A stretch of DNA of 64,000 nucleotides from the NCBI RefSeq assembly GCF_026626635.1, contig NZ_JAPNKA010000001.1, forward strand, positions 4,464,001 to 4,528,000, in the 5' to 3' direction. Positions 43,187 to 51,628 of this stretch are shown here, piece after piece. Source of the stretch: Archangium lansingense. GTDB lineage: Bacteria; Myxococcota; Myxococcia; Myxococcales; Myxococcaceae. Position numbers and translations under genes: made by a program. Position 1 is the first letter of the stretch; each line of letters starts with the position of its first letter. Below the pieces are notes generated by a model. That model saw only the letters and a list, made by a program, of their open reading frames with translations, was not told where the DNA came from and made no database searches.

Positions 43187-44215
43187 ATGAACGAGAACCT
43201 GCGAATCGCCGTGGTGGGTGCCACGGGCGTGGTGGGCACCGAGGTGCTCTCCACCCTGTTGCAGCGGGACTTCCCCGCCGAGCAACTCACCGTGCTGGCC
43301 TCGGAGCGCTCCGAGGGCGAGGAGCTGGAGTACGGGGAGGAGACGCTGGAGGTGGAGCCGGTTTCCGCCGAGACGTTCCGGGGCGTGGGGCTGGTGCTGC
43401 TGGCGACGCCGGCGGACGCCTCGCGCACCCTCGCCCCCATGGCCCAGGCCGCGGGTGCCTGGGTCGTGGACGTGAGCTCCGCCTTCCGCGCCGAGGGCAA
43501 CGTCCCGCTGGTGCTCCCTGGCTTCAACTCCGAGCTGCTGGGCGCCTCCTTCAAGGGCCGCATCGTCTCGTTGCCCTCGGCGGTGACGACGGCGGTGGCC
43601 AACATCGTGGAGCCGCTGCGTCAGGCCTTTGGCGTGACCCAGGTGCAGGTGACGGCCCTGATGGGCGTGTCCTCCTCGGGCCAGCGGGGCCTCAAGGAGC
43701 TGGAGCAGCAGACGGCGGCGCTTCTGTCCGGCCGCGAGCCCGAGGCGCACGTCTTCCCCCACCGCGTGGGCTTCAACCTGGTGCCCCAGGTGGGCGCCCT
43801 GATGGCCAACTCCCCCTGGACGGAAGAGGAGGCCGGTTGGACGCTGGAGTGCGCGCGCCTCTTCGCCGGCAAGGGCGAGGTGCCCGTGGTGGCTGGCACC
43901 GCCGTGCAGGTGCCCACCTTCTTTGGCCATGGACTGAGCCTGAGCGTGCGGCTGAAGAAGCCCGCCCCGGTGGACCAGGCACGCGAGGCCCTCAAGGGCT
44001 CGCCCGCACTCAAGGTGCTGGATTCACCCGCGGAGAAGGTCTACCCCATGCCCAGCCTGGTCACCGCGGACCCCACCATCCATGTGGGCCGCCTGCGCTC
44101 CTTCCCCCAGTCCCCCGAGTGGCTCACCCTCTTCGCCACCGTGGACAACGCCGGCCGGGGCGCCGCCCTCAACCTGGTGGAGGCCGGTTTGCGGCTCGCA
44201 GAGCGCACCGCCTGA
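43187..44215 (+). CDS. Aspartate-semialdehyde dehydrogenase paralogue lacking the catalytic Cys (USG-1-like)
   Basis: 342 residues. N-terminal NADP-binding AVVGATGVVGTEVLSTLLQR, VLPGFNSELL, and the C-terminal VGFNLVPQVGALMANSPWTE, VPTFFGHGL and SVRLKKP segments all match the Asd fold. At the catalytic position, where Asd has NCT/NCS, this protein reads SLPSAVTTA (about 128-136). E. coli USG-1 likewise has no Cys there. It is therefore probably not a working aspartate-semialdehyde dehydrogenase, and the true asd should be elsewhere. GGG-rich leader before the ATG; it stands alone, rightward. Confidence 0.8.
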   Translation: MNENLRIAVVGATGVVGTEVLSTLLQRDFPAEQLTVLASERSEGEELEYGEETLEVEPVSAETFRGVGLVLLATPADASRTLAPMAQAAGAWVVDVSSAFRAEGNVPLVLPGFNSELLGASFKGRIVSLPSAVTTAVANIVEPLRQAFGVTQVQVTALMGVSSSGQRGLKELEQQTAALLSGREPEAHVFPHRVGFNLVPQVGALMANSPWTEEEAGWTLECARLFAGKGEVPVVAGTAVQVPTFFGHGLSLSVRLKKPAPVDQAREALKGSPALKVLDSPAEKVYPMPSLVTADPTIHVGRLRSFPQSPEWLTLFATVDNAGRGAALNLVEAGLRLAERTA

Positions 44216-44342
44216 CAATTTGGCAAGCCCGCCGGGCCGTCCCTGCCCATTTGGCCGGGGGCGGGGCTCCTCTCCCTCTGGGGACCCAGGGAGGAGGGCC
44301 GGGTTTCTGCTGGCCCCCGGCTTGCTAACCTCCTTCCCGCCT

Positions 44343-45257
44343 ATGCGTAACCTCCTCCTTACCGCAACGGTCCTCCTGTCGTCCGCGGCGTTCGGACAGA
44401 CCGGGTCGCTCCAAATCACGGTTCAATCCGTGGCCAACACGGACGCCATGAGCGTTGGCCCGAACTCCTGTGGACAGACGAGCGCCTTCAACTGGCAGGT
44501 GGTCGGCTCTCCCTGTGCCGAGATCGCCATGTGGATCACCACCGACTCGGACTGCCGGGACTCAGCCTCCGCGCAGACGGCGGGGTCGTTCTACTCCCTG
44601 CCCTCCATCTCGCTGAACGACATCAGAACGTCGGGCAGCAGCGGGACGAAGACCTTCGAGGTGTCCAGGCTGCCCATCTTCACCTCCTCTGGCTCGGACG
44701 GTGGGACAGCGGTGACGTGCAGTGCCGACGTGGAGATCGAGTCCACGATGCGGCTGTGTGCCTCGACGAAGTCGTATGATTTCTACGGGCAGTGCAGCTC
44801 CACCGTGGTGAAGGCGACGGCGCCGCTGGAGATCTCCTACGACACGAAGCGGCCCGGTGCGCCCACTATCGAGAGTGTGGCGGCGCTGGACAAGGCGCTG
44901 AAGGTCACGGTGGATGCTCCGGATGACGCCGTCCAGGTGAAGGTGGTGGCGATGCTGGAGGGCGCCCAGGTCACCTCCAAGACGGAGGGCGTGGACCGCG
45001 ACGCCGTCACGGTGGAGAACCTGGTGAACGACAAGACCTACCAGCTCGAGGCCTACTCCATTGACGGGGCGGGCAACGTGAGCCTGGCGTTCGCCACGGC
45101 GGAGGGCACGCCCAACAGGACGTTGGGCTTCTATGAGAAGTACCGGGAGGCGGGCGGCGAGGAGATGGGGTGCGGTGCCACGGGCGGAGGTTTCGCGGGC
45201 GGTGCGATACTGGCTGCCCTGGGGTTCTGGCTGTTCTCAAGGAGAAATCGTTCATGA
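44343..45257 (+). CDS. Exported surface protein with MYXO-CTERM-like anchor
   Basis: 304 residues. Signal peptide 1-19 (MRNLLLTATVLLSSAAFGQ), a Cys-containing N-terminal domain (about 20-160), then an FN3-like domain (about 165-265; PGAPTIESVAALDKALKVTV). It ends with MGCGATGGGFAGGAILAALG and a short run WLFSRRNRS: Cys-Gly motif, membrane helix, Arg-rich end. That is the MYXO-CTERM pattern, processed by myxosortase to a surface-anchored form. The stop overlaps the next ATG, so it heads a four-gene unit through 48512. Confidence 0.72.
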   Translation: MRNLLLTATVLLSSAAFGQTGSLQITVQSVANTDAMSVGPNSCGQTSAFNWQVVGSPCAEIAMWITTDSDCRDSASAQTAGSFYSLPSISLNDIRTSGSSGTKTFEVSRLPIFTSSGSDGGTAVTCSADVEIESTMRLCASTKSYDFYGQCSSTVVKATAPLEISYDTKRPGAPTIESVAALDKALKVTVDAPDDAVQVKVVAMLEGAQVTSKTEGVDRDAVTVENLVNDKTYQLEAYSIDGAGNVSLAFATAEGTPNRTLGFYEKYREAGGEEMGCGATGGGFAGGAILAALGFWLFSRRNRS

Positions 45258-45976
45258 CTCGAGCAGTGGCCCTCGGCGTCGCGGTAGTGCTCACCGCGCT
45301 CCCAGGCATGGCGCAGGAGACGTCCGATGTGCCCAACCAGTCGCCCCGCAGCGGGTCCGTGGAGTTCCGGCTCGGGGGGTACCGGCCGGCGCTCGACTCG
45401 GAGGCGGCGCTCAACGGCGCAACGCCGTTCAAGGACATCTTTGGCACCTCCAACATGCTGCTCTTCGAACTGGAGATGCAGCGCTTCTTCTATCAGGGGA
45501 TCGGCACGGCGGGCGTGAGCGTGTCGGCGGGGTACGCGGAGAAGTATGGCGACGCCCTGACGCAGGCGAATGATCCCTCCGCGGAGCGCACCGGCATCCA
45601 CGTGGTGCCCCTGCGCGTGCGCGGCGTCTACCGGTTCGACTACCCGGCGTTCTACTGGGGCATTCCGCTGGTGCCCTACGTGAAGCCCGGTCTCGTCTTC
45701 TCCCCGTGGTGGGTCACCAAGGGCGGCAAGATTGAGGCGCCAGCCGTGGGAGGCCAGGGCCGCGGTATGCGGTTCGGCTGGGAAGTGGTCGGTGGTATCG
45801 CCTTCATGCTGGACGTGCTGGAGCCGCGGCTGGCGCGCGACTTCGACTCGGACCTGGGCGTGAACCACAGTTATCTCTTCGCCGAGTACACCTACTCGAA
45901 AGTGAACAACTTCGGCAGCAAGGGCTTCGATCTCTCCGACTCGTACTGGATGTTCGGTCTGGCGCTGGATTACTAG
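45254..45976 (+). CDS. Outer-membrane beta-barrel-like protein
   Basis: 240 residues. Signal peptide 1-20 (MTRAVALGVAVVLTALPGMA). Barrel-like alternating segments: GSVEFRLGGYRPALD near the N-terminus, VPLRVRGVYRFDYPAFYWGI in the middle, GWEVVGGIAFMLDVLEPRLA, and HSYLFAEYTYSKVNNFGSKG then SYWMFGLALDY at the end, with a terminal aromatic. AAGGAG precedes the ATG. It overlaps the MYXO-CTERM gene and lies 7 bp before the PKD lipoprotein gene. Confidence 0.75.
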   Translation: MTRAVALGVAVVLTALPGMAQETSDVPNQSPRSGSVEFRLGGYRPALDSEAALNGATPFKDIFGTSNMLLFELEMQRFFYQGIGTAGVSVSAGYAEKYGDALTQANDPSAERTGIHVVPLRVRGVYRFDYPAFYWGIPLVPYVKPGLVFSPWWVTKGGKIEAPAVGGQGRGMRFGWEVVGGIAFMLDVLEPRLARDFDSDLGVNHSYLFAEYTYSKVNNFGSKGFDLSDSYWMFGLALDY

Positions 45977-45983
45977 CCCGTAC

Positions 45984-47837
45984 ATGAGAGCCCATGTGCG
46001 CGTCTCCCCTCGAGCCCTGACAATCCTCTTGATGGTGGCCGTGGCCCTGGTGGGTCCCGGCTGCCGGAGGGCGGTGAAACCCGAGGCGGGGGGAGATCGC
46101 ACGGTGGAGGCCGGCGTTCCGGTGGGCTTCGGCTCCGAGGCCAAGGACGCGCCGGAGGTGACGTGGGACTTCGGGGACGGCTCGCCGCCGCAGCAGGGCG
46201 CGCGGGTGTTCCACGCCTTCGAGCGCGCGGGCAGCTACCCGGTGCGCGCGACGGAGAAGGGCGAGGTGCTGGCCAGCGCCACGGTGACGGTGGTGTTCCG
46301 GCCGGTGCTGCGCGCCATTCCCGCCGATGCGGAGGTGGCCATCTTCTTCCCCCAGCTGCGCGGCAATGTGGAGCCGCTGGTGGGGTTCTTCTCGCGGATG
46401 CTGGGGCAGGCCCAGGCGCGTCAGGCGCTGGAGGAAGCTCCGCTGCTGTCGCTGGTGCTGCGTGAGCTGCGCGGCGAGCCCCGGCTGGTGGATCCGGAGG
46501 AGGGCGTGGGCTTCTTCTCGCTGCCCGGCTTCGAGGGCACCGTGGCGTTGCTGGGCGTGACGGACACCCAGGGCGCGCTGGAGGCGGTGGTGCAGGAGCT
46601 GGAGTCCGGGGGCGCGCGCGTCGTGGGGCGCGGGCCCGAGGGCACCGTGCGCTTCCAGCGGGAGAGTGGCACGTCGATGCTGCTCTTCCCGGACCGGGGC
46701 TACCTCTACCTGGTGGTGCCGGACTCGCCGGAGGAGGAGGAGCCGGAGGGGCCAGAGGAGGAGCAGGCGAGTGGGCGCATCGAGAAGGTGTTGGCCCAGG
46801 AGGGCGGGACGGAGGCCGCGGACGAGGAGGCGATTCGCGCGCGGATCGTGGGGATGAGCGGACCGGGGCTGTCCGAGCTGCCGCTGCTCACGGAGCTGAG
46901 GCCGAAGGTGGGGGCGGGCAACGTGCACCTCTTCGCGCGGGCCGCGGAGGGGGACACCTCTGAGGGCATCCGGGGCCTCTGGGCGGCGCTGAAGGTGGAG
47001 GAGGACAGCGCGGACCTGGAGGGCTGGGTGGCGTTGGACAAGTCGCTGTTCGCGGGCAAGAGCGGGCCCGGCTCGGAGCTGTTGGGCAAGGCGCCCGCGG
47101 GGCCCATCGGCGCGTTGATGGTGTCCATGCCGCCGGAGGAGCTGTCCAAGCTCGTCTTTGGTGCGCCCGGCTCGGAGCGCCGCGAGCGGACGATGCTGCG
47201 GCTGAAGGATCAGGGCTTCGACGCAGCCGGCGCGGACAGTCTGGTGAGCGCGCTGCGCGGAGACCTGACGATGCTGGCCTACTTCGACGCGGTGGCCTTC
47301 TACCGCAACTTCTTCCTGGGTAACCGGCGGCCGGAGCCGCGCGGCACGCTGCTCTTCCAGGCGGGGCTCGTTCGCTCCGAGCCGGTGGTGGAGTGGCTCA
47401 CCGGACGACTCAAGTCGCGCGGGCAGCCCTTCGAGGTGGTGAAGGGCCAGGACGCCACGCGCCTGCGCACGCGGGTGATGGAGCAGCCGGTGGAGATCAC
47501 CATCACGGCGGACCGGCTGATGGTGACGGGCGGCGAGTCGCTGGGAGCCCGTACTCCGGGGGACCTGGGGGGAGCCCTGCGCGAGCGCTTCGGCGCCCAG
47601 TCCTTCGAGCCCGGCCACCTGTCGGCCATGGTGGACGTGGGCCGGCTGCGCGCCGAGCTGGATGCGCCCCAGGAGGTGCCTGGGGTGTCTCCGCAGCAGT
47701 TGCCCGTGGCCCGCTCGCTGGTGGGCACGATGATGGATCAGCTGCCGCCTGTAGAGAGTATCTTCATCGACTTCGCGCCCGAGGAGGGCGGCGGCCGTTT
47801 CCGGGCTCGCACCGTGCTCCGGCCGCGTACCAGGTAG
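45984..47837 (+). CDS. Large PKD-domain lipoprotein
   Basis: 617 residues. Lipoprotein signal ending VGPGC (about 23-27). A PKD domain follows (VTWDFGDGSPPQQGARVF then HAFERAGSYPVRA, about 55-90). The remaining 500 residues have no recognised family but contain repeated phrases such as GTVALLGVTDTQGALEAVVQ and LMVTGGESLGARTPG. They read like two copies of a long, loosely repeated domain. Probably faces the periplasm or surface, co-expressed with the outer-membrane barrel gene. moaD-moaE starts 6 bp after its stop. Confidence 0.65.
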   Translation: MRAHVRVSPRALTILLMVAVALVGPGCRRAVKPEAGGDRTVEAGVPVGFGSEAKDAPEVTWDFGDGSPPQQGARVFHAFERAGSYPVRATEKGEVLASATVTVVFRPVLRAIPADAEVAIFFPQLRGNVEPLVGFFSRMLGQAQARQALEEAPLLSLVLRELRGEPRLVDPEEGVGFFSLPGFEGTVALLGVTDTQGALEAVVQELESGGARVVGRGPEGTVRFQRESGTSMLLFPDRGYLYLVVPDSPEEEEPEGPEEEQASGRIEKVLAQEGGTEAADEEAIRARIVGMSGPGLSELPLLTELRPKVGAGNVHLFARAAEGDTSEGIRGLWAALKVEEDSADLEGWVALDKSLFAGKSGPGSELLGKAPAGPIGALMVSMPPEELSKLVFGAPGSERRERTMLRLKDQGFDAAGADSLVSALRGDLTMLAYFDAVAFYRNFFLGNRRPEPRGTLLFQAGLVRSEPVVEWLTGRLKSRGQPFEVVKGQDATRLRTRVMEQPVEITITADRLMVTGGESLGARTPGDLGGALRERFGAQSFEPGHLSAMVDVGRLRAELDAPQEVPGVSPQQLPVARSLVGTMMDQLPPVESIFIDFAPEEGGGRFRARTVLRPRTR

Positions 47838-47843
47838 GGAGCC

Positions 47844-48512
47844 GTGCCCGAGACCATCACCGTCCTGTATTTCGCTGCGGCGCGCGAGCGCGTGGGGCTG
47901 TCCCGTGAGTCGCTGGAGGTGCCTCCGGGCACGCGGGTGACGGACGTGCTGCGCCTGCTGGCCACGCGTCACCCCACGCTGGCGCCCCTGCTGCCCCACC
48001 TGCGGGTGGCGGTGAACCAGGAGTTCTCCGACGCGGAGGTCGTGGTGCCCGCCGGCGCCGAGCTGGCCCTCATCCCTCCCGTGGCCGGGGGCAGTGGTGG
48101 CCTGTTCCGCGTGGTGGACCGGCCGCTGCGGCTGGAGGAGGTGGTGGAGGCGGTGTCTGGCGAGGCGTATGGAGGGCTCGTGACCTTCTCCGGCTCGGTG
48201 CGCAACCAGACGCGCGGCCGGCGCGTGCTGAGGCTGGAGTACGAGGCCTATCCGCCCATGGCCGAGAAGAAGTTGGCGGAGATCGGTGCCGAGGTGGCCG
48301 AGCGCTTCAACGGGACTCGGCTGGCGATCGTGCACCGGGTGGGGACGCTGAAGCCGGGCGAGCTGGCCGTGGTCATCGCCGCCGCCGCGCCCCACCGCAA
48401 GGAGGCGTTCCTCGGGTGCGAGCACGCCATCGAGCGGCTCAAGCAGGACGTCCCCATCTGGAAGAAGGAGTTCTTCGAGGACGGCGAGGTGTGGGTGGGC
48501 CTGGGGCCCTGA
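47844..48512 (+). CDS. Molybdopterin synthase MoaD-MoaE fusion
   Basis: 222 residues. MoaD ubiquitin-like domain at 1-83 (ITVLYFAAARERVGL), ending VAGGSGG with Gly82-Gly83. MoaE begins near residue 90 (VVDRPLRLEEVVEAV) and has GGLVTFSGSVRNQTRGR, LRLEYEAYPPMAEKKL, IVHRVGTLKPGEL and IPIWKKE-like VPIWKKEFFEDG. MoaD must have a free C-terminal Gly-Gly to carry sulfur. In Mycobacterium tuberculosis MoaX, a similar fusion is cleaved at Gly82, and the same should be needed here. It ends the 44343-48512 operon with a strong hairpin. The other moa genes are not in the window. Confidence 0.88.
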   Translation: MPETITVLYFAAARERVGLSRESLEVPPGTRVTDVLRLLATRHPTLAPLLPHLRVAVNQEFSDAEVVVPAGAELALIPPVAGGSGGLFRVVDRPLRLEEVVEAVSGEAYGGLVTFSGSVRNQTRGRRVLRLEYEAYPPMAEKKLAEIGAEVAERFNGTRLAIVHRVGTLKPGELAVVIAAAAPHRKEAFLGCEHAIERLKQDVPIWKKEFFEDGEVWVGLGP

Positions 48513-48517
48513 GATTT

Positions 48518-48548
48518 ATATCCCCTCTCCCGAGGGGAGAGGGGATAT
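48518..48548. terminator. Perfect hairpin after the MoaD-MoaE gene (repeat copy E)
   Basis: ATATCCCCTCTCCC-GAG-GGGAGAGGGGATAT, a 14-bp perfect stem with a 3-base loop, 6 bp after the stop. It has no T-run but is the strongest palindrome in this area and likely ends or stabilises the transcript. It shares the CCCTCTCCC/GGGAGAGGG core with copies A-D. Confidence 0.65.
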
Positions 48549-48609
48549 GGCCGCGGTGGTCCGCACTGGTTCCCAGGGGCACTCCTTCGCGGGTGTGCAT
48601 CTACCTGAA

Positions 48610-49260
48610 TTAGTGGACGCCGAGGTTTGCGGGCAGCGTCTTCACCCCTGCGTCGGGCTGCTGCGCATCCGGGGAGATGGGCCGCGCCGGCGTGTCCACT
48701 CCGAGCCGCTTGCGCTCGGCCTGCTCGCGCTCGCGCGCCGCCTGGAGGGCACGGGCGTTGGACTCGGCCATCTTCTCGGGCGAGGGCCCCGCGAAGAGGA
48801 AGCCCACCGGCAGGCTGAGGAAGAGGGCCGCCCCCATCGCCACCCAGCCCAGGTCGCGCAACCGCACCGCCGCCTCGCGCTTGCCCGCCACGGAGTAGGT
48901 GATGTGCAGGGCGAGCTCGCCCTCGCGCAGGCGCAGCAGATCGTCCCGGGTGAGCTCCACCCAGGTGCGCTCCCCGGTCCGCTGTAGCTCCGCGTCCGGC
49001 ACCGGGCGGAAGGCATCGCCACGCCGGCTGCGCTCGACGCGCGCGGCGGGAGGGACGAAGACGCGGTAGCCCTGCTCGGTACGCTCGGCGAGCAGGAAGG
49101 GCTCCTCCGGCAGGGTGAAGCCGTAGAGCGGCAGGGCCGTCTTCTCGTCTTGTGCGGCGAGTACGCGCTCCTGCTCGGGACCGAAGCTCCACACCTCGTT
49201 GCGGGTGGTGCCCCAGAAGAGCTCGCAGAACAGGCCGTCGTGCTTCACCGTGGTGCTCAT
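48610..49260 (-). CDS. Membrane protein of unknown function
   Basis: 216 residues. A cytosolic N-terminal domain (about 1-130) opens TVKHDGLFCELFWGTTRNEV and has beta-like segments. One membrane helix follows (LGWVAMGAALFLSLPVGFLF, about 138-157), then a coiled, charged tail (ARALQAAREREQAERKRLG). A Pro/Gln-rich end points to the periplasm. The N-terminal domain resembles those found at the start of some myxobacterial TonB or FHA-type proteins, but I cannot name it. Leftward, convergent with the MoaD-MoaE operon. Confidence 0.55.
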   Translation of the reverse strand: MSTTVKHDGLFCELFWGTTRNEVWSFGPEQERVLAAQDEKTALPLYGFTLPEEPFLLAERTEQGYRVFVPPAARVERSRRGDAFRPVPDAELQRTGERTWVELTRDDLLRLREGELALHITYSVAGKREAAVRLRDLGWVAMGAALFLSLPVGFLFAGPSPEKMAESNARALQAAREREQAERKRLGVDTPARPISPDAQQPDAGVKTLPANLGVH

Positions 49261-49371
49261 GGGAGGGGAGCATAGGGCCTTCCCGGGGCCTTGGCGCCTC
49301 CTTCAGGTGAGGGAGCGTTGTCCGGGGGGCACTTCCGGCCGGGTGCACAGCGGCTGGCCGGGCGCGGGCCC

Positions 49372-50523
49372 TCAGTTTCCGAGCCCGTCCGCCCGCTGGG
49401 GAAGGCCGCCGTCGGAAGCCGCTGGTGCAGGGAGGGTGGCTGCCGCGGGGCTCACTGCGCCCGCGTCGGGCGGGGCCACCACGGCGGTGGTGCGGGTGCG
49501 CCGCAGGTGCTGGCGCAGGTCCGCGAGCGCCACCGTCAACACCACGCCCAGCAGCACGAGGAAGCCCACCGCATGCACCACCGTCTCCACTCGGGGCGGC
49601 ACCTTGCGGCGGCTCACCGCCTCGACGAGGACGAAGAGCATCCGCCCCCCATCCAGCGAGGGCAGGGGCAGCAGGTGGAAGAGGGCGAGTGCCAGCGAGA
49701 GGGTCACCACCACGCGCATGAAGGAGCCCAGGCCACTGCCCGCCGCGCCCGAGGACTGCTTCACCAGCCCCACCGGGTTGGCGTCTGCCATGCTCCGCCG
49801 CCCCTGGAGCAGACCGACGAGCATCCGCGTGCCCTCGGCTACCACAGTGCCCGTGTGCGCCACGGACTGCAGCAGCGCCTGGCCCGGGCCATGGGTGCGG
49901 TACACGTACTGCTGGCTCACGCCGATACGGCCCTCGCCCCGCTCGTCCGGACGCGGGCGCACCGTCACCTCGCGAGGCTCACCCTCGCGCTGCACGCCCA
50001 GCTTCAGCTCGCGGCCGGGGTTCTGGGCGATGAGCTCCACGAAGCCGGTCCAGCTCTCCAGCGGCTGGCCGTCCACGCTGACGAGGCGGTCTCCTGGCAG
50101 CAGCTGGGCGCGCGCGGCCTCCGAGCCGGGGTTGATGGTGCCCACCGTGAGTGGCACCACCACGTGCGTGCCCGAGGTGTAGAGCGCGAAGAGGATGCCC
50201 AGCGCGAACAGCCAGTTGGCCAGCGGCCCCGCCACCAGCACCAGCATCCGCCTCCACGGTTTCTGCGACGAGAAGTTCGTGGGGTCTGCTGCATCCACTC
50301 CCGGCTCGTGGGGGTTCATCCCGCGGATGCGCGTGGAGCCACCCAGCGGGACGGCGCCGAAGACGTAGTCCGTCCCCCGGAGCCGCAGGGTGAAGACGGC
50401 CGGGCCGAAGCCGAGCGTGTACCGGTCCACCCGGACGCCGAGCAGCCGGGCGGCCACGAGGTGCCCCAGCTCATGCAATGCCACGAGCAGGCCGAGGGCG
50501 AAGAGGAGGGGGAGGTAGTGCAT
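49372..50523 (-). CDS. Second site-2 metalloprotease of the RseP type
   Basis: 383 residues from ATG 50523. Zinc motif LLVALHELGHLVAARLLG (about 13-30), GGSTRIRG, one PDZ-like domain (LLPGDRLVSVDGQPLESW, about 120-200) and the third ligand in HLLPLPSLDGGRML (about 287-300). Membrane segments flank the core, and an Ala/Pro-rich tail ends the protein. The window thus encodes two S2P enzymes, one with three PDZ repeats and this one with one, so they probably serve different substrates. It begins 16 bp after the Nudix gene stop, same strand. Confidence 0.88.
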   Translation of the reverse strand: MHYLPLLFALGLLVALHELGHLVAARLLGVRVDRYTLGFGPAVFTLRLRGTDYVFGAVPLGGSTRIRGMNPHEPGVDAADPTNFSSQKPWRRMLVLVAGPLANWLFALGILFALYTSGTHVVVPLTVGTINPGSEAARAQLLPGDRLVSVDGQPLESWTGFVELIAQNPGRELKLGVQREGEPREVTVRPRPDERGEGRIGVSQQYVYRTHGPGQALLQSVAHTGTVVAEGTRMLVGLLQGRRSMADANPVGLVKQSSGAAGSGLGSFMRVVVTLSLALALFHLLPLPSLDGGRMLFVLVEAVSRRKVPPRVETVVHAVGFLVLLGVVLTVALADLRQHLRRTRTTAVVAPPDAGAVSPAAATLPAPAASDGGLPQRADGLGN

Positions 50524-50539
50524 CCGGGTGTGCCGTGTC

Positions 50540-50962
50540 TCAGAGCTTCCGCCGCTGGCCTGTCCGCTTGTAGGCCAGGTAGTCGGCGAGGATGGTGCCG
50601 TGGTCGAAACACAGCTCCGTTGGCATGCCATCCACCGGGAAGGCCAGGGCCTCGGCCGCATCGTCCGCGCCTGCCGGCTCGCCCTTCGCCCGGCAGATGT
50701 AGACGGTGGAGACGGTGTGCTTACGCGGGTCCCTCGCCGGGTCCGAGTAGGTGAAGAACTGCTCCACCACTTCGACGTCCAGGCCGGTCTCCTCCTTGGC
50801 CTCTCGCGCCGCGGCGAGGTCCAGCCGCTCGCCCTCGTCCACGAAGCCGCCGGGCAGTGCCCAGCCCAGGGGCGGGTTCTTGCGGCGGATCAGCACGAGA
50901 CGCTCCCCTGGCAGCTCGATGATGCAGTCCACCGTGGGGATGGGATTCTTGTACGGAGCCAT
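50540..50962 (-). CDS. Nudix hydrolase
   Basis: 140 residues. Nudix box with all key residues: GGFVDEGERLDLAAAREAKE followed by ETGL (about 38-61). PTVDCIIELPGERLVLIRRK at the N-terminus is typical of ADP-ribose or NTP pyrophosphatases. Cytosolic housecleaning enzyme, substrate not determinable. Its upstream gap with the divergent lipoprotein gene is about 75 bp. The S2P gene follows. Confidence 0.85.
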   Translation of the reverse strand: MAPYKNPIPTVDCIIELPGERLVLIRRKNPPLGWALPGGFVDEGERLDLAAAREAKEETGLDVEVVEQFFTYSDPARDPRKHTVSTVYICRAKGEPAGADDAAEALAFPVDGMPTELCFDHGTILADYLAYKRTGQRRKL

Positions 50963-51036
50963 GGAGCGACCAGTCTAGCCGCTGGTCCCGCCATTGCATC
51001 CTGCATGTGCGCGCTGGCTGCGCTAGCCTGCACCCC

Positions 51037-51564
51037 GTGGCCGCCAACCGACTGTTCCGCTCGCTCCTGCTGTCCGCTCTGGCTCTCTCGCTCGGCGTGG
51101 GCTGCACCAACGCCTACCTCCAGAACGAGGGCCCCTACGAGATCACGGCCGTGGAGGTGATCCGCGACGACTGCTTCCTGCTCGACGCGACCCGGTCCTC
51201 CTCGGTCAAGGAGAGCTGGGACACGGGAGAGCTCATCATCACCGGTGAGGTCGTCCGCATGAACTACGAGCTGATGGACATGCAGCTCATCGGGGCCTTT
51301 CTCGAGGGGGGCTCGATGGATGACGACGGCTTCATGCTCGACGGCAGCGTGGCCAATGCCTCGTTCACCACGGGCGACGGGACTCAATGCACCGTGGAGC
51401 AGGCGACGGTGCACCTGGAGGCCACGACCCAGTGCGCCACGCAGTTCGATGGCGTGATGCGCATGCGCTACGAGCCGCGCGTCCAGCAGCCCCAGTGCGC
51501 CTGCGAGGTGTGGATGCGCTATCAGGCCGTCCAGGGGGGGCGCTCCTGCACCATCGCTCCTTGA
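51037..51564 (+). CDS. Lipoprotein of unknown function
   Basis: 175 residues from GTG 51037. Type II signal with hydrophobic SLLLSALALSLGVGC, the Cys at about 21. The mature part has several cysteines (VIRDDCFLLD, GTQCTVEQ, QCACEVWMRY, SCTIAP) and looks like a small beta domain. No named family. Convergent with the HipA-like gene (64-bp gap). Confidence 0.62.
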   Translation: MAANRLFRSLLLSALALSLGVGCTNAYLQNEGPYEITAVEVIRDDCFLLDATRSSSVKESWDTGELIITGEVVRMNYELMDMQLIGAFLEGGSMDDDGFMLDGSVANASFTTGDGTQCTVEQATVHLEATTQCATQFDGVMRMRYEPRVQQPQCACEVWMRYQAVQGGRSCTIAP

Positions 51565-51628
51565 GGCGGAGCAGGTGAGAGTCGCTTCGCCGAGGGCCTG
51601 CCGAAGATGCGCTTGGGGATAACGGAAT

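Noticed and set aside
43187..44215. Housekeeping aspartate-semialdehyde dehydrogenase
   Set aside because: The catalytic Cys position is occupied by a Ser-Ala-Val-Thr sequence.
45804..48425. Leftward 873-codon frame
   Set aside because: Antisense shadow of the PKD lipoprotein and moaD-moaE genes; composition is His/Arg/Gln-rich with no ribosome site.
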